Source of the DNA: Flavihumibacter petaseus NBRC 106054
Lineage (GTDB): Bacteria; Bacteroidota; Bacteroidia; Chitinophagales; Chitinophagaceae
Direction: 5' to 3'
Assembly (NCBI RefSeq): GCF_000974785.1
Contig: NZ_BBWV01000002.1
Span: forward strand, 558,001-622,000
Length of the DNA stretch: 64,000 nt
In this document: in pieces, positions 24,929-32,501 of the stretch
How positions within the stretch are numbered: position 1 is the first letter of the stretch
How the letters are laid out: each line of letters opens with the position of its first letter
Notes under the pieces: model-generated
The model's database searches: none
Told to the model about the DNA's origin: nothing
What the model saw: only the letters and a program-made list of their open reading frames with translations
Program-made: the position numbers and the translations under genes

Positions 24929-26428
24929 ATGAAATACCTGAAAATAATAACGGCGTTGATCCTCATCGGGTCCATTGCAGGAACCGGATGTAAGAAGAGT
25001 TGGCTTGACGTAAACGATGACCCTAACCGGGTAACTGATGAAAATATCACTCCCGACCTGCTGTTCATACAGTCTGCCACAGCAGCGGGTGCCCGTCAGG
25101 CTTCCAATAATTTCCGATTTGTTGAGCACTGGATGGGGTATTGGTCACCTCCCGGAGATTTTGCCATTGAGCAGGATGAAACTTCCTATAATATTGATTT
25201 CTCCTTTGGAGATGCCTTGTGGCAGAATCATTATGGGGTTTTGTTTGACCTGAAGCTCGCGAAAGACAAGGCACTCGCTACCGGTGATTCCTGCCTGGCA
25301 GGCGCCGCGATGATCCTTTCAGCCAAGCTCTTCCAGGAGCTCGTGGATATTTATGGAAATATTCCTTATTCACAGGCCTTCAACAACGATCAATACCGTC
25401 AGCCGGTATATGACAATGCTGCGGAAATTTATGCATCCCTGCAGGAACGCCTGGACTCTGCCATCATCTATATGTCAGTCGATGCTCCCAAGAGCTCTTT
25501 TGAAACTACAGATGTGATCAATCATGGAGACCAGGTGTTATGGATCAAGTTTGCCAATACGCTCAAACTGCGAATGCTGATCCGTCAGTCTGAAACACCG
25601 GGCTTTGATCCTTCGGGAGAGATCGATAAGATTGTGAACTATTTTGGTACGCTGCAGGAAGGCGAGAATATCATGGTGAATCCGGGATATGTGAATGACA
25701 ACAACAAGCAGTCTCCATTTTATGCCAACTATGGCAATACACCGGCTGGTGTTGATGCGGCAACTTCCACACGCGCAAATGCTTATTATGTGAACCTGCT
25801 CAGCAGCACCGGAGATCCCAGGTTGTCAAGGATCTTCAGGCCTACCTCGGGAACTTTCGTCGGTGCTGTCTACGGGGCATCAACAGGAAATCCTTTCGGA
25901 ACTGCCAGTTCACGGCTCGGGCCCGGACTCGCCGGCAGTGCGTCACAGGATGCCTGGATTTACCCGGCATTTGAAGCAATGTTTCTGGAAGCAGAAGCCA
26001 CAGCCCGCGGATGGATCGACGGAGATGCGCAGGAAATATATGAAAGGGCTGTTACCGAGTCTTTTGTTTTCCTGAACAAAGACAATGAAGATGGTGATCC
26101 GGAAGCTGAAGCCGCAGATTATTTGTCCAGTGTGGACATTGCCAAATGGTCAAATGCCGGAAGCTCCGTTGAATCCCAGGCGAAATTCATTACTTACCAG
26201 AAATACATAGCCCTGGGAGGTGTTGATCCACTGGAAGCCTGGAGTGACCTTCGCCGCCTGAATATGATACCGGACAAGGGATATATATCAGCGAATCCAT
26301 CGCGGTTGTCCAACAGTCTGCCGGTCCGTTTGCTGTATCCGCAAAGTGAGTATACCACCAATGCAGATAACGTAAATGCGCAGGGAACCATTAACCAGTT
26401 CACGTCAAAACTCTTCTGGCAACCATAA
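24929..26428 (+). CDS. SusD-like lipoprotein (SusD-like_2 type)
   Basis: A 499-residue surface lipoprotein partnering the preceding SusC. Signal peptide MKYLKIITALILIGSIAGTG with lipobox GTGC, then KKSWLDVNDDPNRVTDENIT, the N-terminal hallmark of the SusD-like_2 subgroup. Other markers are AGAAMILSAKLFQELVDIYG, VLWIKFANTLKLRMLIRQSE, YPAFEAMFLEAEATARGWID and PLEAWSDLRRLNMIP. This subgroup often accompanies SusC proteins for non-starch ligands. It is 20 bp after susC. Confidence 0.95.
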   Translation: MKYLKIITALILIGSIAGTGCKKSWLDVNDDPNRVTDENITPDLLFIQSATAAGARQASNNFRFVEHWMGYWSPPGDFAIEQDETSYNIDFSFGDALWQNHYGVLFDLKLAKDKALATGDSCLAGAAMILSAKLFQELVDIYGNIPYSQAFNNDQYRQPVYDNAAEIYASLQERLDSAIIYMSVDAPKSSFETTDVINHGDQVLWIKFANTLKLRMLIRQSETPGFDPSGEIDKIVNYFGTLQEGENIMVNPGYVNDNNKQSPFYANYGNTPAGVDAATSTRANAYYVNLLSSTGDPRLSRIFRPTSGTFVGAVYGASTGNPFGTASSRLGPGLAGSASQDAWIYPAFEAMFLEAEATARGWIDGDAQEIYERAVTESFVFLNKDNEDGDPEAEAADYLSSVDIAKWSNAGSSVESQAKFITYQKYIALGGVDPLEAWSDLRRLNMIPDKGYISANPSRLSNSLPVRLLYPQSEYTTNADNVNAQGTINQFTSKLFWQP

Positions 26429-26454
26429 AGGTGCCCACTCAAAAACACATGATT

Positions 26455-27351
26455 ATGAAATGCACATTCTCAATAAAAATACTTTCACTGCTGGCCATCG
26501 GCGCAGCATTGTCAGGGTGCCTGAAGGATGAACTCTACGATAACCGGGATACACAGGCCACCAGGCCGGGTGACCAGCCGCAAATGATTGAAATTGCACT
26601 GACCAGCGCTTCAGCCAGTAATTTCCTGATCCAGAATCCTTTGCCGCGGCTGGAATCGGATACAACGATCAACCTGATACCGGTACACCTGAATACCACA
26701 GGTCCGGCAACTGAAGATATCCAGGTTACGCTGGAACAGGACAATACCCTTGTGAGTGACTATAATGCTGAGAACGGTACGGATTATGGTATTCCGCTGC
26801 CAGGCATGCTGACCATTGTCAACAATGTGGTTACCATTCCGGCTGGTTCAAATACGGGGTACCTGCAGGTGACGATGAAGACGGCTGATTTTTCCGACAG
26901 CACCTGGGCAACCGGTTTCAGGATCACGAGTGTTGACAAGGACGCTTATGGCATCAGCGGCAACCTGCGTTCAGGTGTAGTAGTAATGCCTGTGATCAAT
27001 AAATATGACGGGTTGTACCATGCGGTCGGGCACTTTGCTCACCCCACTGTTCCGCGTGATTTTGACCTGCCGGATCTGCCACTGACCACCATCAGTCCCC
27101 GCGGTGTAAGCAAAGATCTTGGGGATCTCGGTGCCGGAACGAAGATCAATATCACCATCAATCCAGATAATTCCGTAACCATCACTCCAGGTGCCGGAAC
27201 ATCCGGAACAACTGCCAGTGTGCGCAACCTGACCGGTGATCCGGTATACAACAATACTTACGATCCCGACACCAAGACATTCTGGTTGCATTATGGTTAT
27301 CCGAATCCCGGTCCATCACGGATCATTACGGAGAAAGTAACCTTGCAATAG
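26455..27351 (+). CDS. DUF1735-containing lipoprotein of the Sus locus
   Basis: A 298-residue lipoprotein. I take the ATG at 26455, which gives MKCTFSIKILSLLAIGAALS and a lipobox LSGC; earlier GTG (26431) and ATG (26449) starts are possible. Residues about 40-160 form a DUF1735 beta-sandwich (IPVHLNTTGPATEDIQVTLE, DYNAENGTDYGIPLPG), and the C-terminal 100 residues are another beta-domain. Such proteins are usually encoded after susCD and act as surface glycan-binding proteins. The gap to susD is 26 bp. Confidence 0.88.
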   Translation: MKCTFSIKILSLLAIGAALSGCLKDELYDNRDTQATRPGDQPQMIEIALTSASASNFLIQNPLPRLESDTTINLIPVHLNTTGPATEDIQVTLEQDNTLVSDYNAENGTDYGIPLPGMLTIVNNVVTIPAGSNTGYLQVTMKTADFSDSTWATGFRITSVDKDAYGISGNLRSGVVVMPVINKYDGLYHAVGHFAHPTVPRDFDLPDLPLTTISPRGVSKDLGDLGAGTKINITINPDNSVTITPGAGTSGTTASVRNLTGDPVYNNTYDPDTKTFWLHYGYPNPGPSRIITEKVTLQ

Positions 27352-27379
27352 AAATGTTTGAGGTTTGGCTTTGCCTACC

Positions 27380-27399
27380 GAAGCTTTAGCGTAGGTAGG
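27380..27399. repeat. Intergenic GAAGCTTTAGCGTA repeat, copy 2
   Basis: Second copy of the element at 15665-15684 (18 of 20 bases the same). Here the arms CCTACC (27374-27379) and GGTAGG (27394-27399) are exactly complementary around GAAGCTTTAGCGTA. It sits in the 134-bp gap between convergent genes. Confidence 0.6.
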
Positions 27400-27424
27400 A
27401 GTTTGAGAGTTGGGGTTTGGCGTA

Positions 27425-27462
27425 AAAGTTTGAGGTTAGTCCATGGACTAACCTCAAACTTT
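27425..27462. terminator. Perfect 38-bp palindrome between convergent genes, probable bidirectional terminator
   Basis: Positions 27425-27462 are a perfect palindrome centred on CCATGG, with arms reading AAAGTTTGAGGTTAGTCCA. The complementarity continues outward with a few mismatches from about 27408 to 27481, so the RNA could form a hairpin of over 30 bp. It separates the DUF1735 gene from the convergent SRPBCC gene. Confidence 0.75.
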
Positions 27463-27485
27463 AAACGCCAGACCCCAAACTATTA

Positions 27486-27908
27486 TCAATTGCCCTCAGC
27501 GTATTGCTTGAAGTTGTTCATGATCGATTGCCAGCCACCCTGCTGCATTTCCAGCGGATTTTCGTTTTCCGGTTCGAAAGCTTCGATGATACGGGTCTTG
27601 TCGCCATCCGCAACAAAGTCAATCGTTACCTTTCTTCCGTCATCCATTGTATAGGCAATATGTTTTTCTTTGGTAACGGCAGTGTATTCTCCTCCGAAAT
27701 CAAAGCCCATGCTGCCATCCCTTGCTTCCATACGGGTCATGAATCTTCCTCCGGTCCGCAAATCATTTTCAGCCCGCGGAGCATGCCATTCCGGGATAGC
27801 AAATGCCCATTTGGTAACATGGGCAGGTTCGTTCCAGTATTCCCATACCCTGGCTACGGGTGCATTAACAGTAGTTTCAACGGTCAGTACTTTGTTGGCT
27901 GTTTCCAT
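27486..27908 (-). CDS. SRPBCC (AHSA1-like) domain protein
   Basis: A cytoplasmic protein of 140 residues with an AHSA1/START-like hydrophobic-ligand fold: LTVETTVNAPVARVWEYWNE, WHAPRAENDLRTGGRFMTRM, GGEYTAVTKEKHIAYTMDDG and GGWQSIMNNFKQYAEG. I prefer the ATG at 27908 (METANKVLTVET) because a -7-like element overlaps the upstream ATG at 27932 and family members start near this point. The ligand is unknown. Confidence 0.88.
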   Translation of the reverse strand: METANKVLTVETTVNAPVARVWEYWNEPAHVTKWAFAIPEWHAPRAENDLRTGGRFMTRMEARDGSMGFDFGGEYTAVTKEKHIAYTMDDGRKVTIDFVADGDKTRIIEAFEPENENPLEMQQGGWQSIMNNFKQYAEGN

Positions 27909-27922
27909 GGTAAATGTTTTTA

Positions 27923-27953
27923 CAAACTTCATTCAAAATCCTGCAACAACCAA
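27923..27953 (-). promoter_or_regulatory. Candidate promoter of the SRPBCC gene
   Basis: On the minus strand TTG (27953-27951) is followed after 20 nt by GAAGTTTG (27930-27923), 7 of 8 matches to TAnnTTTG. It overlaps the farther ATG and so supports the start at 27908. Confidence 0.45.
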
Positions 27954-27987
27954 TGTGCAGATGCGACAATAAATGGGTGCTTTGCGA

Positions 27988-28587
27988 CTACTTGCCGGAT
28001 GCTCCGTATGATCCACCCTGTGCGGGTAACTGGTGCGCAAGACGGTCAACCTTGTGTTCAAGCCGTTCCAGCATCTCCAGTTGTTTTTGCTGAATATCAC
28101 ACAGGTGCTGGAACTGGTCGATGATGGAAAGGTCCATTTTCTGGTGAAGGTTCCGGATTTCAATCTCTGATTTGAGATTCACCAGGTAATCATTTTCCGC
28201 ACGTTGACGGTCCTTTGCTTCCTGGCGGTTCTGGCTCATCATGATGATGGGTGCCTGGATGGCTGCAATACACGATAGAATAAGATTCAGGAGTATGAAT
28301 GGGTAGGGGTCGAAAGCGCGGTTTACCAGCATGAAGCCATTCAGTATGATCCAGAAAAAGAGTACTGCCAAAAAGAGAATGATGAAAGTCCAGCTGCCGC
28401 CGAAGGTGGCCACCCTGTCGGCAACCCTTTCTCCAAAACTGGTCTGCCCATGTCCGGAGATCTCGGGAAGCTTCCCTGTCAGCAGGGTTTGTTCTTCAAC
28501 AGCCTGCTGCACGATCTGATTGAGTTTGCCGATCTGTTCGTTTTCAGTTTCCAGCAACTGCCGGATGTAGGCATGCGTATTTTTCAT
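27988..28587 (-). CDS. DUF1003 membrane protein
   Basis: A 199-residue inner-membrane protein of the DUF1003 family. Signature GERVADRVATFGGSWTFIIL starts the first of two membrane helices; FDPYPFILLNLILSCIAAIQ then APIIMMSQNRQ forms the second and its conserved end, followed by RQRAENDYLVNLKSE. The C-terminal 60 residues look coiled-coil (QKQLEMLERLEHKVDRLAHQ). No function is established for the family. It is upstream of and parallel to the SRPBCC gene. Confidence 0.93.
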   Translation of the reverse strand: MKNTHAYIRQLLETENEQIGKLNQIVQQAVEEQTLLTGKLPEISGHGQTSFGERVADRVATFGGSWTFIILFLAVLFFWIILNGFMLVNRAFDPYPFILLNLILSCIAAIQAPIIMMSQNRQEAKDRQRAENDYLVNLKSEIEIRNLHQKMDLSIIDQFQHLCDIQQKQLEMLERLEHKVDRLAHQLPAQGGSYGASGK

Positions 28588-28695
28588 GGCAGAAAATTAC
28601 GCCTAAAATGCTGTTAAAAAATGTTTGTTGGAATCCCGTAAGTCGCACCGGTAGTAGATTTAACAACAATTGCCAATCACCCATAAACTGCTCTC

Positions 28696-31600
28696 ATGAC
28701 TTATTCCAGGATCAATCGGATTACCGGCTGGGCGGTGTTTGCCATCGCTGCTGTTGTTTATCTCAGTACCATGGAAGCGACAGTAAGCTTCTGGGACTGC
28801 GGCGAATTTATTGCCAGCTGTTTCGGTGTACAGATACCCCATCCGCCAGGCGCGCCCTTGTTCGTTTTACTGGGAAGGCTGTTCATCATCCTGTCAGGAA
28901 GCAATCCACAGACAGCAGCAATCGCCGTAAATGCGATGAGTGCCCTGGCAAGTGCATTCACCATATTGTTCCTGTTCTGGACGATCACGCATTTCGCCCG
29001 GAAGATGTCTGACAATATCCCGGCAGTGATGGCTGCGGGAGTAGTGGGTGCCCTGGCATATACCTTTTCGGATTCGTTCTGGTATAGTGCCGTGGAAGGA
29101 GAAGTGTATGCGTTGTCATCCCTGTTTACCGCTGTCGTTTTCTGGGCCGTGCTCAAATGGGAAGAACAGGCTGCCAATGCAAGAGCAGACAAATGGCTGG
29201 TATTGATCTTCTTCCTGATAGGATTGTCCATCGGCGTTCACCTGCTGAACCTGCTGGTTATTCCGGCAATTGTGATGGTGTACTATTTCAAGCGGTATAA
29301 GCCCACAGCAATGGGTACTGTGATGGCCTTTATAGTGGGATGTGCCCTTACCGGTTTTGTACAGGTGGTGATGATCCAGACTACCATCAAGGCTGCAGGC
29401 AAAATGGACATCTGGTTTGTAAATGACCTGGGATTGCCCTTCTTTTCAGGTTTTGCTTTTTTCTTTTTGGGGATCGCGGCATCGCTGGTGTTTACCATAA
29501 GGTATGCAAAGCGCAGAGGCTACTACCAGCTGTCACTGGTATGCTGGAGTATGGCTTTCCTTTTGTTGGGTTACAGCACATACCTCACTACGATGATCCG
29601 GTCAAATGCTGACCCCGCTGTGGATATGTTCAATGTGGATAATCCTGTGAGCCTGGCAGGCTACCTGGGCAGGGAGCAGTATAACGACTGGCCCATCCTG
29701 TTTGGGCCAGACTTTACGGAAGAAGCGCCAAGAATTGCTAACGGAGAGAACTATTCGAAAGGTGACAAAGCCTACCTTCCTGCAGGTACGGTATATAAAT
29801 ATGACTGGAAAAATGCCCCCGGGGCCCACCTGTTCCCGCGCATTTGGGATGCGGCAAATGACCGCAACCAGAAAGCGGTTTACCAGCGGTTTGCCGGCGT
29901 GGACGATCAGACGACGCCCACCATGGCAGATAATATCCGGTATTTCACCAACTACCAGGCAGGGTGGATGTATTTCCGGTATTTCATGTGGAATTTTGCC
30001 GGACGGCAGAATGACCTGCAGGGCCTGGGCAATGCAGCAGACAGCAACTGGGTGAGTGGTATTCCCGTTGTGGATAATGCCCGGTTGGGTGACCAGGAAA
30101 AATTGCCGGACAGTATCCATGATAACAATAAAGCGTATAACAGGCTTTTCTTCCTGCCGTTGGTACTGGGGATTGCCGGCCTGATCTGGCAGTACCGCCG
30201 CAGTCGGAGGGATTGGTTGGTGAATGGCCTGCTGTTTTTCTTTACCGGACTTGCCATCGTTATTTATCTTAACCAAAGCGGTTACCAGCCCCGGGAGCGG
30301 GACTATGCCTATGTGGGATCTTTTTATGCATTTACCATCTGGATAGGTCTCGGCGTACTGGCTGCGTTGAAAGGAGCAGAGCGTCTTTCTGCAAAACCTG
30401 TGCTGCGGTATGCCACCCTGCTGGCTTGCCTCGCGGTACCAGCCTGGATGGCGGTGCAGGAGTGGGATGATCATGACCGTCATGACAAGACGCTTGCCCG
30501 CGACCTGGCCCGCAATTACCTTGAATCCTGTCCACCCAACGCCTTGCTGATCTCGGCAGAAGACAATGACACGTATATGTTATGGTACCTGCAGAATGTG
30601 GAAGGCGTGCGGCGTGATGTGCGCGTGGTCGTCAATACGATCTTTGCCTCTGACTGGTACACCGATCAGTTGCGGTATAAGATCTATGACAGTGCTCCGT
30701 TTGACCTGCTGTTTACAAAGGAACAGTTCAGGGGCAATAAGCGGGACGTGGCTTATTTTCTTGACCTTCCCGGGTTTGATAAAAATACTTATCACGATCT
30801 TGATCAGATCCTCACCAATGTTGCAGGCAGTGATGATCCGCAATACAGCAGGCAGACCGAACAGGGACAAGTGATCAACCTGATGCCCGTACGCAAGCTA
30901 TCTGTACCGGTTGACGAACAGGTCGTGCGGGCTAATGGAACTGTTCATCAGCAGGACAAAGTATTGCCTTCCCTCGCTATCGATATCGCACCCGATAAGC
31001 AGTACCTCCTGAAGAATGAACTGGCTTTGCTGGGCATCATTGCCCGCAATCACTGGAACCGCCCGATTTGCTTCACCAATACATCAGATGTAGAAGCGCT
31101 GGGCCTTGGCCGCTATATGCGCCAGGAAGGAATGACCTGGCAGCTGGTGCCTGTAGAGGCACCGGGTGTGGACCTGGACAAATCGTATCAGCTGGTGATG
31201 AAATCCTTTGCATATGGTGGTATTGACAAGGCGGGCACTTACCTGGATGAAGACAATCGCCGGCGCCTTCAGTTGCTTCAACTGGCCCATGCCCGTATCG
31301 CTACAGGGTTGGTTAATGCGGGCCGCATCAACGAAGCCCGTGCGGTGTTGCAGCATTTTGATCAGCAGGTGAAGACTACCAGTTTCACTTATGGAATGGC
31401 TTCCAGCCGCGGCAACCAGCACAACGGACTGTCACTCGAATTTCTGCGTGCCTGTTACGCTGCAGGAGACAAGCCGCTGGCAGAGAAAGTGGCGGCTTCC
31501 CTGGGCAAAGACCTGAATCAGCAGATGATCTATTACCAAAGCCTCAGCGCTGATGTCGTGCCGGAGGAGCAGCTGGCCGAACAAGCCTGGCTGCTCATCC

Positions 31601-31704
31601 AGGGTAAGCCCGGGTACCTGTCGGACCGCCAGCTGGATTTTGCCATGGATATCGTTACCACGTTCCAGGTTAAACACCAGCTGGAGGCACTGCGTACGTT
31701 GTAG
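28696..31704 (+). CDS. DUF2723 (TMEM260-like) multi-pass membrane protein, putative GT-C glycosyltransferase
   Basis: A 1002-residue integral membrane protein. The DUF2723 domain starts at the N-terminus: YLSTMEATVSFWDCGEFIAS contains the acidic pair Asp34 and Glu37 on the first extracytoplasmic loop, as in GT-C transferases, followed by HPPGAPLFVLLGRLF and FSDSFWYSAVEGEVYALSSL. About 12 membrane helices extend to residue 590, then a soluble C-terminal domain (NALLISAEDNDTYMLWYLQN) of 400 residues. The eukaryotic homologue TMEM260 is a protein O-mannosyltransferase, so a role in protein or lipid glycosylation is a reasonable inference. A DUF481 gene follows 17 bp downstream. Confidence 0.92.
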   Translation: MTYSRINRITGWAVFAIAAVVYLSTMEATVSFWDCGEFIASCFGVQIPHPPGAPLFVLLGRLFIILSGSNPQTAAIAVNAMSALASAFTILFLFWTITHFARKMSDNIPAVMAAGVVGALAYTFSDSFWYSAVEGEVYALSSLFTAVVFWAVLKWEEQAANARADKWLVLIFFLIGLSIGVHLLNLLVIPAIVMVYYFKRYKPTAMGTVMAFIVGCALTGFVQVVMIQTTIKAAGKMDIWFVNDLGLPFFSGFAFFFLGIAASLVFTIRYAKRRGYYQLSLVCWSMAFLLLGYSTYLTTMIRSNADPAVDMFNVDNPVSLAGYLGREQYNDWPILFGPDFTEEAPRIANGENYSKGDKAYLPAGTVYKYDWKNAPGAHLFPRIWDAANDRNQKAVYQRFAGVDDQTTPTMADNIRYFTNYQAGWMYFRYFMWNFAGRQNDLQGLGNAADSNWVSGIPVVDNARLGDQEKLPDSIHDNNKAYNRLFFLPLVLGIAGLIWQYRRSRRDWLVNGLLFFFTGLAIVIYLNQSGYQPRERDYAYVGSFYAFTIWIGLGVLAALKGAERLSAKPVLRYATLLACLAVPAWMAVQEWDDHDRHDKTLARDLARNYLESCPPNALLISAEDNDTYMLWYLQNVEGVRRDVRVVVNTIFASDWYTDQLRYKIYDSAPFDLLFTKEQFRGNKRDVAYFLDLPGFDKNTYHDLDQILTNVAGSDDPQYSRQTEQGQVINLMPVRKLSVPVDEQVVRANGTVHQQDKVLPSLAIDIAPDKQYLLKNELALLGIIARNHWNRPICFTNTSDVEALGLGRYMRQEGMTWQLVPVEAPGVDLDKSYQLVMKSFAYGGIDKAGTYLDEDNRRRLQLLQLAHARIATGLVNAGRINEARAVLQHFDQQVKTTSFTYGMASSRGNQHNGLSLEFLRACYAAGDKPLAEKVAASLGKDLNQQMIYYQSLSADVVPEEQLAEQAWLLIQGKPGYLSDRQLDFAMDIVTTFQVKHQLEALRTL

Positions 31705-31708
31705 TCCG

Positions 31709-31716
31709 TATTTTTG
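31709..31716 (+). promoter_or_regulatory. TAnnTTTG -7 element abutting the DUF481 start
   Basis: TATTTTTG matches the Bacteroidota -7 consensus exactly and ends 5 bp before the ATG at 31722. No TTG is found 19-21 bp upstream, so it is a weak candidate. Confidence 0.3.
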
Positions 31717-31721
31717 CCGCG

Positions 31722-32486
31722 ATGAAAAAATGGATAATGTGCAGCCTGGTCGGATGCCTGGGGAAATTTTCATGGGGGCAGGATACCACTGTTGCGAAAG
31801 AAGCGAAGCCGGTGAAGGATACCACGCATTTTTTCCTGTTTGTGAATGGATCAGGGAATGTCAACCGTACCAATGACGGTACCACCTATGTGTTCAATAA
31901 TTCCATCCGGTTCAATGTGCGGGGAAAAGTGCTGAACCTGAATACCCTGAACAGCTGGGTATATGGTGAGAATCCAACCAAAAAAACCAACAACGATTTT
32001 ATTTCAGCGGTTGACCTGGATGTGTTCAGGGAGACAAGGCGATGGTACTACTGGGCACTCGCGGCATATGAAACCAGCTATTCCCTGCGGATCCGCGACA
32101 AGGTACAGACCGGCGGTGGGATCGGCCTGAATGTGATCCGGAAGCCGGAAGGATCGCTCATCCTTACCGACGGCTTACTGTACGAAAGGAATGTGCTGAT
32201 GGATGTTGATCAATATGGTCGTCAACGCTATGAAACAGTCAGAAACTCCTTCCGTGTCAAGTTTCATGTAGCCCTGAAGGACCGTTTTCGCATTGAAGGC
32301 AGCAATTTTTTCCAGAACAGCCTGTCAGACGGGGATGATTACATTATCCGTTCCAATACCGTGGCATCATTGCGTCTTTATAAAGCGCTTAATCTGACCA
32401 TGACACTGGTATACAACCGCACGAATATTACTGCGCGGGAGAACCTGCTGTTCACCTATGGTCTTGCTTTTGAGAAGAAATTCTGA
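31722..32486 (+). CDS. DUF481-family outer-membrane beta-barrel protein
   Basis: A 254-residue exported protein (signal peptide MKKWIMCSLVGCLGKFSWGQ). The remainder consists of alternating amphipathic strands such as LNLNTLNSWVYGENPTKKTN, WYYWALAAYETSYSLRIRDK and VQTGGGIGLNVIRKPEGSLI, ending in LLFTYGLAFEKKF with a terminal Phe, like the DUF481 (YdiY-type) barrels. A TATTTTTG element (31709-31716) lies directly before the ATG and may give an almost leaderless transcript; otherwise the gene is read from the DUF2723 gene upstream. Confidence 0.82.
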   Translation: MKKWIMCSLVGCLGKFSWGQDTTVAKEAKPVKDTTHFFLFVNGSGNVNRTNDGTTYVFNNSIRFNVRGKVLNLNTLNSWVYGENPTKKTNNDFISAVDLDVFRETRRWYYWALAAYETSYSLRIRDKVQTGGGIGLNVIRKPEGSLILTDGLLYERNVLMDVDQYGRQRYETVRNSFRVKFHVALKDRFRIEGSNFFQNSLSDGDDYIIRSNTVASLRLYKALNLTMTLVYNRTNITARENLLFTYGLAFEKKF

Positions 32487-32501
32487 TGCCGTGTGGTGTT
32501 G

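Noticed and set aside
29602-30483. Minus-strand frame of 293 codons inside the DUF2723 gene
   Set aside because: Antisense shadow; no signal peptide or domain and low-complexity composition typical of a shadow frame.
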